Assembly (NCBI RefSeq): GCF_029784165.1
Contig: NC_073696.1
Span: 178,739,825 to 178,803,824 of the forward strand
DNA length: 64,000 nucleotides
Direction: 5' to 3'
Origin: Wyeomyia smithii
Taxonomy: Eukaryota; Arthropoda; Insecta; Diptera; Culicidae
Shown in pieces: positions 35,126 to 48,600 of the stretch. Position 1 is the first letter of the stretch, and every line of letters starts with the position of its first letter. Position numbers and translations under genes: made by a program. The notes beneath the pieces were generated by a model. It was not told the origin of the DNA. It worked only from the letters and a program-made list of their open reading frames with translations, and ran no database searches.

Positions 35126-37312
35126 AGTAAAGTAAGTATCATATTTCTTGCTTCTGTTTAGTTCAATATTTATTTGAAATTGTTCATTGTTTAGAAATAA
35201 TGCTATATTGCAGCGGTTCTCAACCCAGGGGTACGCAAACGCCTCTAGGAGGTACGCGAAATTAAAATCAGTAAGGGTGGACAATGCAATTTTGCTTTAT
35301 TATTCCTCATTTTTTACAATATTGCTCTTAAAACATTTTGATAAATATTCATACTTATTATTTATAGTTACTTATTGGTAAATTAGTTGAATTAACGGAT
35401 ATACAGTAAAAATTTAGATATGACTGACCTACACCATCACCATTTTTTGCTGTTGATAGTACCTACCTGTCTGAAGTTGTTTCTCGACATAACAATGTGC
35501 TGGGTATAACGTGCCAATCTCTTTTGATGAAGATAGAGCCATATTCTACACATTAAAGATAAACTCAACTTCAATTTTTTAAGCTACAAATGCAACACTG
35601 TGGATGGTTTGCAACGAAAACGAATCATTTCACACGAATGAAGGTTGGTTATAAATCACGTTTATTAAGAGTCGCATAAAAGCTCGCCAACCTCCGCTTT
35701 GTCGAGAGTTTGAATAGGGTAGTGTCAAATTTACTTACCAATGTGGTTTGGGTTTTCTTGTTGATGTTGAAGAATTTTTTCGTTCGGACAACACCAAACT
35801 AAAACTGATTGACTCCGAAGAACGATACTTGTTTAGCAAGCTGTTTTAAAATCTCTCTTAAGTGGAAAATGGGAGGAACATTATTTATTGAATCATTGAA
35901 AATATTGTCAACAACACATAAAAGAAACTACAGCATGATAAAGTCGAATTACAACCTATTCCTCTAGAAGAAAGGTAAACCCATTTTTGTAGAGTGTAAA
36001 CCGGTTGACGGTTATACTGTAGACAAACTTAGATGCACTACAGCAGCTGCTGCGGTGAAAAGTAAAATGCATAAGCACAGCGGCTACTACTAATGTCAGC
36101 AAACAGGAAGTACAAGACGGCGCTGGTTACTTTTTAGACAGCAAATGTGCGGACGTGTTGGAATGTGACGGCACGGCAGCTAAATTTGGAAACAAAAATA
36201 AGATCCAACAATTTTCTCAGACGCCTAACCCGGAAAATAATCGTTCTGGTTAGTAAAGCTTTCACCAACCAAGAGTTCTACATAGCAGAAAATACGTCCA
36301 TTCGCTCTAAAGAGCTTTGCTGCTACGCCTGGTTTGCTACTGGGGCACATTAAAATAAACGAGATCCTGAAACTGAACAAGAAAGGGCGGTCGGACTGCT
36401 GGCATGGCATGGCAAGCCTCTACTCTAGTTTTTCTGTACTGTAGCTGGTAATGTTAAGAAGGAACAAAATTTCTTGTTCGCTTCATGTTTACAAATATAC
36501 ACACAGTAAATTGCTGGCTTCAGAAGGCGATACGATGCTCTGCGATGGGTGGAATTTTAAATGCCAACATCCACACCAGCCGCAGCACGTTGTAGTGATT
36601 TTTGGTATCCTGTTGAAACGAGTTTTCTTATGTTCGCTAATTAGAAACATATTATAGCAGATTCGCTAAGAAGTGGAGTTAACAAGGGGCATATGGCAGA
36701 CTGCGAGCGGCAAAAAATTCCCAACGGCAGAGAACACAAAACGTGTCAGTAAAAAGCCGTCGGGTGCCACCGGTGCCGGTGGAGCACATAGGGCTTCATT
36801 ATCGCTAATTACGTTAAAAATACCGCATAAGATAGCCTATTAAACAGCGCGCCGTAAATTGTGCTATATCTTGGCAGTGAGGTTGTATAATTTGACGCAT
36901 ATTTTTTCACTCGAAAAATTGGCATAATCGTTTTTGGCTACTGAAATAGTATGAAAGGAAGTCCGGAACGAATTTTAAACACGAGATCCGGTTACGTTAT
37001 ACCGCAGCTTGTGCTTACAACACCTGGTTTGTGTTTTGGAAAAGTTGTCGGCGGTAATTACTGATGAATTAAATAGTAATCAATATTGTTGCCTGAGAAA
37101 TGCCGTCTATGATTTCGCCAAAAAACGATTTTTTCACCCTGACACAAAGAATGAGTCACGTCCACTCGATTTACAGAAGTGTGTGTGTGTGTTCGCCTAC
37201 ACCTTTGCTAAACTCCATGTTCCCAACTTATTGTTTTACTGAACTTCCAACTTTGATAAACAGTCCATTTCATCAAAAAGCTTCCAAAACAAATAATTAT
37301 CCCATTTTCGGT
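35126..37312. other. No gene; possible hAT-type end
   Basis: AT-rich spacer. At 35211-35262 the words cagcggttctcaaccc...ggggtacgc resemble the terminal sequence of hAT elements. I found no inverted partner, so this is only a hint. Nothing else is recognised. Confidence 0.35.
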
Positions 37313-38508
37313 TCGATCGAGCATCGAGCACCACTACGCGGGAAGTGTGGGGTACAACGGCTACTACCACGTAAATGGTTTGATGTTAAGTACCACGGAG
37401 CGACAGATGAAAAGAATCGCACCATATGGCACATGTCAGACCGGAGGGAGATATCTAACAACTAGAGCCACTGAAAAGAGACTCCATCGCCGATGAAACG
37501 TCAGTATTGCGGGCGTGTTCTTGCGGCAGAGAAAGTTTGCTTCTTGAGACATGATGCGAGGAGTTTTTACAAAAAGATTGCCGTAAAACTGAACCGAAAG
37601 GTGTCTGCTCCTGTCATGTGCAACGACAGGTAGAAAATCCTGATTTCCGTAAATCAGAGGTGGCCAAACATTATAAACAACATTTTACGGTGCTGTTGAA
37701 AGACAGAGGCGTCGAAAGGAGCAAAATAAATAACCAAAAGTTGTGACAGTTTGAAAGCTGTGGATTCACTACCCATGGAGGAGGTGAAGAAAGTAGTGAA
37801 AAAGCTGAGAAACTACAATGCAGCTTGGTAGGGCGGCATTCCAGCTGCACTCTCCATAATCGGGAGCGAACAGCTGTATCGTGCCATCCATCGGATCACG
37901 CTGAGAGTGTAATCTGATAATGATTTGCTTCCAGACTGATTGGAAGATCGCATATGCCCGATCCACAAAAAATGCCACCACCTGGACTGTTGCATTGACT
38001 AATTAACGATTATACTGTTTTAATAGCGTGTACAAAATCCTCTCTCGCATTCTGTTTCACAGACTGAGACTATTGCAGGAAACCTTTGCTGGCAAATACT
38101 AACATAGTTTTCGAGCGTGACGCTCCATTACGGACCAAATATTCTACAGGCGACAAATCCTCGATAAATTTGTAGAATTCAACTTGCAGGCTCACCATCT
38201 GTTCTTTGTCTTCAGGGCAGCGCACGATTGAGTTAAGAGAAATGAATTATGGCAGATTATGCTCGAATATGGTTCCCCAACATAACTGATTAGACTGATA
38301 CAACCCACTTTTACCGGTTGCTGGTAAGATATCGAACGCTTTTATGACGCCAGATAGTTTGGAGGGTGGCGGGCTTTCAAACTCATTGTTCAACATCGAA
38401 TTGAAAGATGTTATATGGAGGACTGACGTGCAGAGAAGTAGCATCATCATTACGAAGCCTCAGACCTTATCGACATTATTGGTATTAACCGGAGAGCGAT
38501 TAATGGAC
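37313..38508 (+). mobile_element. RTE-clade LINE fragment (family 1)
   Basis: Plus-strand relic that can be followed against the copy at 58.1-59.35 kb: ctacgcgggaagtgtggggt matches the region near 58110, RAKRLHRR-like and SFYKK-like words follow, then RT pieces (ggcgggctttcaaactcatt near 38370, matching about 59198). The match stops near 38508 in the middle of the RT palm. Heavily damaged, with many stops. Confidence 0.75.
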
Positions 38509-38754
38509 AGGTCCTTACAAAGGGTACCTGTGCTTTTTGGGTTTATGGGGTTTCCCTTTGTGCACTAAAGATGGGAAAAGCTGCTAAATTGGGATAGTAC
38601 TACAGTAACTCGTCGAGTAAAACGATACATCAAGCCTAAAGCTTTGACCGCACAGAGGTTATTAAACCTTTCAAAAAAGGTCATTGTACGCGTCATCATT
38701 TAAAGCTAATAGAAAGGATTTAAAATGACAACCATCGCTTTTGTTGCATAGAAA

Positions 38755-39048
38755 GTGAGAGAAAATAGCGCAAATTTCTCAATAAAGGATTTCCAAAACC
38801 TAGGTCGAGTCGACCACGGGATATTGCTGAGTAGGATCGAGAAATTTGGGATCTCCTGCGATCTCATAAAATGGATGAAATCGTACCTGAAGGAACGAGA
38901 TCTCTGCGTGAAAATTGGTTCGGAAGAGTCGAAATTTTTCACCAATCTCTCCGGCGTCCCACAAAGGTGCAATTTAGGTCCCCTTCTTTCCACACTTTTC
39001 ATAAACGAAGTCTCCATCTCACTGCCGCCATATGGATGTCGCACATAG
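38755..39048 (+). pseudogene. CR1/L2-like reverse transcriptase fragment
   Basis: A 97-codon frame with RVDHGILLSRIEKFGISCDL, IKWMKSYLKERDLCVKIGS, SGVPQRCNLGPLLSTLFINE. This is the motif A to motif B stretch of a CR1/L2/Jockey-type RT. The canonical GVPQGS is changed to GVPQRC. No flanking endonuclease or YADD is left. It is a single dead fragment, unrelated in sequence to the RTE pieces around it. Confidence 0.7.
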
Positions 39049-39784
39049 GAGTATTTGAACCAAAATTTGATATTTTGATAGTAATTGGAACTTTTGATAG
39101 TAATTGGATCTATTTACATCAAAAACCTGTTATTTTCGTATAATCAACCAATAAACCTAGAGAAAGTACAAAACAAGGTGACATCCATTAAGTACGTCAC
39201 GCAAATTTTGATCAAAATTCATTTTCACGTTTTGTCACAAATTAATGACCCCTACCAGGAGAAGTACATCACGTCATGACACACCTCCAATATAAAATCC
39301 AATGATATGACAATTACTTTAAATTCGCTTACTGCATTTTTTAGTGTCTTTTCACACATGATCTGTGACAAAGTTTCAACAATTTTCATATAAATCTTCA
39401 TTTATAGAATGTTTGAACCTTTAAGTGCCTGAGAGCCCACTCCACACAAGGGCCTTCCTGTACCCCCAGCCGAGCAGAATGGCTGTTTAATCTAGTCCGA
39501 TTTATGGCGGCACAATCCAATGCAGCCAACGAACTTTTTTCGACTCTTTTGTAAACTTCAACCATTTTAAGATGTTCTGTGTAATTGTGTATGTAACTTA
39601 GATTTGATATGTAGTACACTGAACTAACAAAAATAATATTAAATAACTATAATGGAGAAATCTTGTCTAGTTGAACAATGTTGGTTTTAAATATCGCATT
39701 GGGACAATGTCTTCAATCACGATAGTGACTATTTGTACACACATTGTAGTCGTCTATATAAGAAAAGGTTTGAAGAAAGAGAGG
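39049..39784. other. No gene; short tandem and MITE-like words
   Basis: A 19-bp unit (ttttgatagtaattggaac) is duplicated at about 39073-39109. At 39183-39280 words like aagtacgtcacg and aagtacatcacgtcatgac recall a common insect MITE, but I could not pair the ends. Confidence 0.4.
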
Positions 39785-40560
39785 ACACACCTTACCTTAC
39801 CTAACCAGTCAGCTCCAAACCGAATTGTCTCTTGCTGTTCTAAAAAGTCGTCTCCATTCAATTCGGTCCATGGCTGTAGCTCGCCAGCCATGTCGTCTGC
39901 GGAGGCCTCGTAGGTCGTCTTCCACTTGATCAAGCCACCTTTCTCGCTCCGCGCTCGTGGTTCATCCGCATCCGCCATGATTCATCTTCCATCTGCACTC
40001 CACCACAGATGATACGCAGCACCTTCAGTTCGAAAACCTCAAAGGCACGTTGGTCCTCCACGAGCATGGTCCTGGTTTCGTGACCGTAGAGGACTACCGG
40101 TCTGATCAGTGTTTTGTAGATGGTCAAATTCGCGCGGCGGTGGATTTTATTCGAGCGGAGCGTCCTCCGGACTCCAAAGAAGGCTTATTTTTCTGCCATA
40201 ACGCGTCGACGAATTTCTCTGCTGGTGTCGTTGTCTGCAGTCACTAGCCCAGGTACATGAACTCGTCTATCACCTCGATTTCATCATCGCTAATGTGAAT
40301 TCATGGTGGAAGGTTGATACTGTCTCCTCTGGAACCTCTTCCTCTCATGTACTTCGTCTTCGATTCGTTTATGACGAGTCTATTTCGCCCGGCTTTAGCC
40401 TTCAGTCTGATGTACGTCGCTGTCATTTTCTCAAGAGTTCGCGCGAGAATATTAATGTCATCTGCGAATTCGAAGAGCTGAATATACCTCCTCAATATCG
40501 TGCCAACGACTGGCAACGACTGGCAGGGCACTTTGTATTTTACTTTCCCCACGAAGGAAG
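39785..40560 (-). mobile_element. RTE-clade LINE, 3' part (family 2)
   Basis: Minus-strand 5'-truncated copy. IQLFEFADDINILARTLEKM (about 40480-40420, FADD intact) is followed by NESKTKYMRG, then TLIRPVVLYGHETRTMLVEDQ, ESWRMRMNHE, and a final region read in shifting frames. The 3' end is a short repeat (ttaggtaaggtaaggtg on the minus strand, about 39805-39789), typical of RTE elements. There are several stops and at least three frame changes. Confidence 0.8.
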
Positions 40561-43500
40561 TGAACTCCGAGGTGATTTATCTCCCACAGGAAATTAATCA
40601 AGCCCAGCTATCTGTCTTAGTTTAACGACATCGTTTCACAGCGCATTGATTCCGCTACACTTTTATCTAAGCTAAATTCTACGTACCTATTAGACAATTT
40701 CGAAATCGAAACACGTTTGCCACCAATCATTACCGTACAAATTATGCAAAATTCGGACCCTTGAATCGTATGATGGCCACTTACAATCAATACTGTGAAA
40801 CCATTGACTTTACAATACCTCGGCATGAACTCAAACACTTTTTAGCATCAGCTTTACGCATTCGCAACGCTTATTGAAAAAAAAAATAGTTTGTAAGTTA
40901 ACATTGTATTGGAATACTAGATTATTGTATATTGTCTATTTCTGATTGACGAAATTAAAAAAATAAAATAAATTAAATTATTTTCTATTACAATTTGAAA
41001 AAAGTCCACTTTCTTATGAAAACGTTACTGCGAAAATCAACTTTTTATCATACATTCTGTTGACCTCCTATTGTTAATGCAGGTGACAATTGCATTTTTC
41101 AATAGCTTCTCAAAAATGAGTCGTGTTTCAAAACATTTAACCAATAGCACAAAATGGCATCTGTTGCCTATATAAATGTCCATGAAAAGTTTCAGCCAAA
41201 ACAAAACTGGTAGATTAAATCGGTTGCCCGTTTTTGTTGTGGAATTGCTCATTTATTATTTTTTTGAATTTTCAATCATGTTAAATCGTCCTCGTTCAGT
41301 CACTTTCAAAACTATGGATCTTCAAAGTTCTACAAAGGATCTTCAAAATTTAACAACAACAACAACAACCGAATTATCGTGTAGCCTTATGAAAACTTAT
41401 TTTGAGAGAGTTATTGAAGAAAACATTTATTGATATCCTATTTTACTTATCGTAGAACATCAATCTGCTAATGCACTTATCGATATCAATAACAAGTGGA
41501 ATGAGATGCACGTTTATAGCCTATGTGCATATGAGAACGAAACTCGGTTTGGTTTTTGAAGAGAGCAACTATTGATTAGTATTTCAGCATGGAATACGTC
41601 TTATATCTGATTTATATCCGTATTCCAGCTTCAATGTTCCGTAGAATTTAATATCCATTCCCTACTTCAAATTTCTATAAAAATAAATCGTTATACTGAT
41701 CGAATTATTTATTATATATTGGTGCAACCGAAAGGGACAAGCTAAAATCGAAGCGACATTATACTGATTTTGCCGAAAATATGCCGATACAAAGCCTGTA
41801 GCCGGCTGATGATTTTTCAGGCACGAAAATAGACAAATCATCATTCATGAATTTTTCTTCCAGTCTTCGGTGGATTTTTTTCTACATTATCAAATCGATT
41901 CAACACGCACAGGCGACATAAATAAATAATAATGAATTAAAATAATGCAGAGAAGATTGGATAGCGGAATAAATGACAAAAATGAACGTTGAAACGGCTC
42001 GGTACCATTATCGACTAAGGAAATGAAGCATTGAAAATTTGAAACCAACCGACATATGCATGGCAAACCAATCATGGCTCTCTGATTTCCCTACGGCGCT
42101 CCAGTCTCTTTTTTTGTTTGATCGCGTTCGATTGATACCGGATGGATGTGATTCAGTGAAATTTATTTTTGAATGACGCGACTTCTCGTTGGAATTAATT
42201 ACAAAGCAACGATTCAGTTGCATTAAGTGCACTGTATTGAGAACAAAAAACAAAAGGGGTTTTGAATTTCATTTCCGGATACTGGTACCCATGTCATTAT
42301 TACTTATTCAAGTAACATTTGTACGAACTTTATTGAAAGGCAATTATATTTAATCGAGTCGCTAGACAAAATGGCAACTTCGGTACACTTGACCGGCAAT
42401 TTGACTGAAGCCAACATTACGGAAGCTGTCTACTGCAATTCAAGGCATTGTTTGCAAGTTATAATGTGAAGTTGTGTTTTCAAATACCCTTTCTGCGTTG
42501 TCCACGAAGAAAATGTGTATGCGCCCTGCTTTACTGAAAAATCGAGACAGATAGCAAAGCTTGGAAGATAACATGGCAAAATACTACTTTGTTTATATCA
42601 AGCCAGTTTACGCCATAGTCATTGACTATAGATCTATAGATCGAATATCATCTTGGCATAAAATGTAATCACGCGGAAAATTCGCACACGCTAAAAAATA
42701 TTACATAAATCCACTATTAGGTCAAAAAAATTATATAGAGCGAAAACTAAATGTCCCAGAAAAAAGGAATTCTGTGAAACGCAAAAGAGCAAACAATCGG
42801 AACTGTCGATTTCCATACTTTGAGAAATACTATACTCCACTATGTTACCTCCCAACAGGTTTCAAGGTACGAAGCTTGAGTCACCAATAACAAGCCAGTC
42901 GCCGTATGCTCGAATATATGCCCAGACGAGACTGCTATTGTCAGCAGGATCGAACTAGCTCCGTAATTATTCAGTATACTAACCGTTGGCTGCCAACTCT
43001 GTGTCCAATAAATAGAAAGGTCAAGCTCTAATAGCGGAATGTTAGTTTCTAGGCTTTGTTTTTTCATTTTCTCCATTATACTGATCTGGATCAAGATCCG
43101 ATTAGACGTTTGTTGTAATTCGAAGGCAGCGACTTATTGCCTTTCTCTTAATGGTACCTCTATAATAGTGACTTATTTTGGCAAAGGGAAGTCATCAGGG
43201 TATTTTAAAATGAGTGTGAGTGGCCTAAGTTTATTGAGATTCAATCCCACGGCCACCCTCTCGTTAGAGTCGGCTCAACTTAATGTTACAGCGAAGGCAG
43301 AGAGTGAAACGGTTTAATTCACTTGAAAGCTGCAGAGCTTAGTCAACCAATAGCCACCAATAGCGGCCACTTTCGGCGAGGCGCATTTTCAATTGTCGTT
43401 TCGATAGATGATTATTTCGATGTGGTTACGAGGCTGACCCACTGTTTACATTCGATGCCAAGCGGTTGGGTTGGTCCCATTCATGGTTAATCTCTGCGTT

Positions 43501-44040
43501 GGGAAAACGAAGTTAAACGAACAAAATTATCTCTGCTGCCATTATAGTCTACCCACAAGGGTTAGCCTCAGTATGATTAGGGGGACAGTCGAATGTGATT
43601 ACGAAGATGGGCTAAGGAGTGTCAGGATACGTAGCTACAAAAAGCGACATCCTCCAACTGAATGTGCATCCTTGTTGTGTCCTTAATTGACATTTCTGGT
43701 CCTTCACTGTCTGTAGATCATTCGCTATGTGTACTGCCTACATTCAACGCGGATACAAAGCACTATTCTTACCCTCGGTAGAAAGTAAAATGAAATGAGA
43801 AAATGCGCCTAAAAGGACCAACGAGATATTTTTCGTTGAACGTAGTTCAAACTACACCGAAATCTTGTTTTGTGTGGATGTACGTTCTTTTTAACCCTCA
43901 AATAGAATTGCCAAAGTAAAATCGCCTGGACTCATACTTTGAAGCCACTACCAGCTTTTGATTTATATCATCCTGCCTGTATTTTTTGAAAGTGCAAAAT
44001 TACTATCTACTACTTAGCTGAAAACGTTATACCAATTAAA
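40561..44040. other. No gene recognised
   Basis: 3.5 kb of mostly AT-rich sequence. Frames of up to 92 codons (43039-43317) have no motif that I know. Confidence 0.45.
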
Positions 44041-44044
44041 CAAA
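44041..44044. repeat. Errantivirus target duplication (3' side)
   Basis: caaa abuts the outer edge of this LTR and recurs just outside the other LTR (50887-50890). A 4-bp duplication fits Ty3/gypsy integration. Confidence 0.8.
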
Positions 44045-44359
44045 AGTTAAGACTTCCCTTAAGGGAAAGTCGAAAAAATATATTTTTTATCGGAGCTGAG
44101 CTCCTTCTTTATTTGGTGCTTAGTAAGAACTGATTTACAATTGACTCTTAACCTACGAAGAAACCTCGCGTTGTGGTCAGCTCCGTCTAGAACAAAGGGG
44201 GTGTTTGTATGCATTGCTGATAGCTAGACGATGGTGTTATGCTTATGTTGCACTTCCTGTAGATATCGTTTGGGTGGTCTGGGAAAGATTGTTGTGGTTT
44301 CCGGAATGATCTCAACTCGTCTGGTGAAATTGCGATAACGTTGTTGCTCGTTGCTAACT
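44045..44359 (-). repeat. Errantivirus 3' LTR
   Basis: 315 bp, identical to 50572-50886 except for one C/T difference (cacttcc near 44248 versus catttcc near 50775). On the coding strand it starts AGTTAGCAACG and ends GTCTTAACT. Confidence 0.97.
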
Positions 44360-44372
44360 CCTCCCTTCTTAA
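44360..44372 (-). promoter_or_regulatory. Polypurine tract
   Basis: On the minus strand aagaagggagg directly precedes the 3' LTR. This purine run is the expected primer for plus-strand DNA synthesis. Confidence 0.75.
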
Positions 44373-44391
44373 ATGACTTTGTCCTCAAAGT

Positions 44392-45583
44392 TCACGGATG
44401 GATGGGGCGTAGTGGCGTTGGTGTGTCGTATAGTTCTCCGTTGATATGAAGATTGCAGTCGGCGAACTGAATTAGAAACGATCCGTTTAGCGTTTGGCTG
44501 AGATTGGTGCAATTTGATGAGACTTCTACGACTGCGTCGTTAATTAAAACTGCTCCGTCGTTTATTCGTTTCACAAGTCCTCCTGAGTATACCTTTTCAA
44601 AGGTGCAATTGGAATGTCTTCCCGTGGTCAATCTGTGTTTGCAATCGTTGGCGTGTTCGAGTTGTGACATCTCGCAGAGGAAATACTTATTTTGATCTTC
44701 ACATGGTTGGCTCATCTCGTATACGTGCGTGATGTTCCTAACGATGTAATTTCTGTTGAGTGCTATTCGTTTGTTAGATCTTATTATGGAATCTATGTAA
44801 TCATATTCAAAAGATACTGTAGATATTTGTGGTACCTTTAGTATGTAGAGGATGTGAGTATTGTTTAACATCACTTGAGCTTGTGATTGTGACAATAATT
44901 CCTCGAATGTATTCATTTCTATTTCGTGAAATTGCAGGAATGCGGCTATTTTTGTGAAGTCCTTCATGGATAGTAATTTGCTACTCGGGATTCCGTGTTT
45001 AGCCATCAGTATTGCTTCTTCTAATGTTTCCACTTGGTTTTGGAGAGAGTCTAGATTCGAGAGGACTATCAGTTGATTAATTTTTAATGCATGATTCTTC
45101 GTTCTTTCATTTTCGATCCTTATTACTTCGTTGGTGATATCGGTTATTTCTTGATTTCTCTTGTCCATGGCTTCGTTGATTAAGATTTGCTTGTTATTTT
45201 GAAAGATGAGGGAGTTTATAGATGAGTTGATCATTCGAAGGTCCTCGGCATCCGGGCTTCCGGCGATCCATTTCCATGCTGTTCCGATAGTATCCCATAT
45301 TTTTGGTCTTCTTGTCAGAGGTTTGATTTTTGTGAATGTTTCATACAATTTATAGTTTTTTATCTGTATTAATTCGTATAACGGGTTAGTGGAAGGATTG
45401 TTTTGAATGTCGCGATTGACGTTAGATATAGTTTTTCCGATTTGTATCAAGTCGATTGGATGGATAATACGTATGTGTCCTATCTTTATTCTTGCTTTTC
45501 CAAGTGGTATAATGGCCAGAGGATTATTTGTCAAGTCGTGAATTTGTATGGATGCCTGCATATTAGACACGCAGAGGGCGAGT
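44392..45583 (-). pseudogene. env: Errantivirus env-like ORF, C-terminally short
   Basis: Frame of about 395 residues. The conserved block RRPKIWDTIGTAWKWIAGSP (around residues 86-105 counted from 45570), followed by a heptad-like helix (INSSINSLIFQNNKQILINE), is the cleavage-site and fusion-region pattern of baculovirus-F-like Env. Cysteines and several N-X-S/T sites lie in the last third. The frame stops at 44392-44394, only about 20 bp before the polypurine tract, with no hydrophobic stretch long enough to span a membrane. The anchor and tail are therefore missing. There is no early ATG; a splice acceptor (ttttcag, AG at 45585-45584) could supply the start from an upstream exon, as in other errantiviruses. 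A membrane-anchored product is not expected. Confidence 0.8.
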
Positions 45584-45596
45584 CTGAAAAGATATT
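45584..45596 (-). promoter_or_regulatory. Candidate env splice acceptor
   Basis: Minus-strand caatatcttttcag, a pyrimidine-rich tract ending in AG, lies just before the env frame. Errantivirus env is made from a spliced RNA. The site is inferred from position and sequence only. Confidence 0.4.
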
Positions 45597-45606
45597 GAGA
45601 GGATGA

Positions 45607-48600
45607 TTATTCATGTGGATCCTTCCTTAGGTTACATTTGTGTATTTTTCTGTTATTTGAATCTATAATATATGTGCTGTGATTCTCTTTTATTTTGACT
45701 ATGTTATATCTACTTTTCCTTTTGTTATTGGAGCACGTTTTCTCATATGCGTAAGAGTCAATAGTGTATGGCTGATAGAGCTTTGGTATTATTTTCTCGT
45801 CTTTGTTTTTATAAAGTTGTAATATTTTTTCGTTATTTTTGTTTCGAATTGTGGCTATCTTCTCGTATGTTGCGTTGTTCCTACTTTCACCTATATAAAT
45901 GTTTTTTGGAGTATTTTTTGTGAAGGAATGTATGGTGTTATTATATTTGTGTGTTGCCTCTTGAATGAGTACTTTCACGGGCATATCTGGGTTTAGTGCT
46001 TTAGTGCACCTAGCTATTTCTCGAATTGTAGAATGGCATCTTTCTACTTGGCCATTTGTTTCCGATCTATTAACTGGGGTTTTGAAAATTTGTACCCCCA
46101 AATTTAGAATCATTTGCTCTACAACATTTGATACGAATGAGCTCTCATTGTCAATAACGATATGGGCAGGCAAGTCCCAATCGTAAAGAAGTTGTAAGAG
46201 AACGTCTTTTATGTCTGAGATGGCTTTGGATTTGATGGGTCGCATTTTTAAGTATTTTGAGAATTTATCTAATGACGATATGAAAAGGTTATTCGCGTTG
46301 TACAAAAATATATCTATGTGAACTATTTCTCCGGGATATTGGGGAATGGGTGTTTTAACCGGTATGAATTTTTGTGGTTGTCTCTCATATTTTTCTGTTT
46401 TGCAGATTTCGCAAGTTTTAACATAATTTTGGATGAGTTTATGCATCCCAGGGAAGAAGAATCGTTTAACGAGTTGTAGTGAATTCTCTTTTGCGTTACG
46501 ATGCGCAAAGTTGTGAATGTTTTTTATCTCGTCAAGTTGGCGTTCTTCGTCCTCAAGATCTTCAACTCTTAATTGCGAGAATCTTGCTCTAGTTATTTTA
46601 GGATTAAAGTGGGTTTTATAAATTTCTTGGATGGTTCCCATAGTTGGTTCGTCTGTAAATATACCGTTCAGGACTCCGGGATTTAGAAATCTTAGCAATT
46701 TGTCTTTTAGAAAATCGATAGTGAATTGTTGTTCCACAAATATATGTCTGGTGAATTTTTCAAAAGGGACATTAAATTCATATGATGAATTCGGTCCGAT
46801 CTGAAAAATCAGCTGGTTGCGGAACACATTAATTGGGGCCTCTGTGGAGGGTATGTACGAGCTGTCATCGTCTTCTGCTGAATGTTGGGTTACGGTTAAT
46901 GAGTTAATTTGGATTCTGGATAGTGCATCAGTCACCACGTTGGACTTTCCGGCTTTATAGAACATTTCGTAATCGTGTTCCTCAAGAAATGCCTTCCAAC
47001 GTTTCAGCTTAGCATTATTGTTTTTAGGTGATAATGTGAATGTGAGTGGGAGATGATCTGTATAGATTTTTAATTTTGCTCCGTATATGAAGTTCCTTAA
47101 GTTGTGGAGTGCCCACACGACACCAAGCATCTCTCTCTCGTTGGTTGCATAGTTTTCTTCTGTGCTGGAAAGAGTTCGAGAAATAAAAGTTATTGGTCGT
47201 TCTTCATCTGGAAATAGTTGAGACAAAACTGCTCCCAGTGCGATTTCTGATGCGTCTGTGGTGAGGATAAAAGGCTTCTCAAAATCTGGAAAGGTTAAGA
47301 CGTCGTTAGATGATAACATATCTTTAAGTGTATTAAATGAGTTGATTGCTTCTTCGTCCAGTTTGATTGCATGGTTTTTTGATTGATTCTTCGGAATTTG
47401 GCGGTGGCCATCCTCCCCTCTTAAAAGCTTTGTAAGGGGTTTCGCGAGTTTAGCGTAATCCCTTAAAAAACGTCTGTAATAGCCAGAGAGTCCGAGAAAG
47501 GCTCTCAAATCCTTGAGGTTTTTGGGTTCCGGGTGCTTCCGGATACATTCCACTTTTTTCATGTTAGGCTTTAGTCCGTCTTCTGATACAATGAATCCTA
47601 GGAACTCGACTTCTGTTTTCAAGAATTCTGATTTGTCTGGTTGGATTTTGAAATTGGCTTTTCGTAATGTTTGGAGGATTATTTCGAGATTTTTCAGATG
47701 TTCTTCAAATGTTTTGCTAAAAATTATAATGTCATCTATGTATACGTGACAAATTTTTCCGATGTGTTCTCTGAGAACATCATCCATCACTCCGTTATTG
47801 ACTGAGAACGCTGTTTTTTCGATGTCTTTTTCTGACACTGGTATTTGGTGAAAGCCTGAGGCCAGATCCAATGTCGTGAAATATTTGTTTGCTCCTAAGT
47901 TAGCCAAAACTGCAGATGTGTCCGGGATAGGGTACCTGTCGCTTATTGTTTTCGAATTCAATTTCCTGTAATCTATCACCATTCGGTACTTCTTTTCGTT
48001 AGAAGCGTCCAATTTTTTTGGGACGATCCACACGGGAGAATTATACGGTGAATGGGAAGGTCTGATTATACCGTCATGAAGTAATTTTTCCACTTGTTTG
48101 TTGACCTCTGATTTTAATGCTTGTGGATATGGGTAAGTTTTGCTGTATACTGCGTTTTCGTCTGTTGTTTTAATGTCTGCTTTTACTCTGGTAGTAAAGG
48201 GTAATTTTTCGTCTGGAGGTTGAAATAAATCTTGAAATTTCTTAAGTATTTTGTTGAGTTCATCTCTCTGGTATTCGTCCAGGTGACTATCGCGGATGTT
48301 GATCTTGTTTACTTCTTGTAGTTTGTATTGAAGTAAAGGGATTACAAATTGATTTTCCAAAATTAATCTTTCATTTGAAGTGTCTATGACTGCTTTGAGT
48401 TCCTTCAGGGTGTCGTGTCCTATTATTGCGTCAAAGGATTTTAGTTCCTTTAGGTGGAAGAATTTGATTAAGGCGTCTGAATAAGGTAAAAATAACTTTC
48501 CTCTTGAATATTTCTCTATTTTTATATCCCCGCCCACTGAGGATACATGGAATGTTTGTTTCACATTGTGTGAAATATTAGTGCGTTTTGGATGAATGAA

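Noticed and set aside
35211..35262. hAT-like terminal sequence
   Set aside because: Only one end is seen, with no inverted partner or 8-bp duplication. Kept only as a note in the spacer entry.
39183..39280. MITE resembling common TTACGTAAC-type insect repeats
   Set aside because: The words are similar but I could not pair the ends convincingly.
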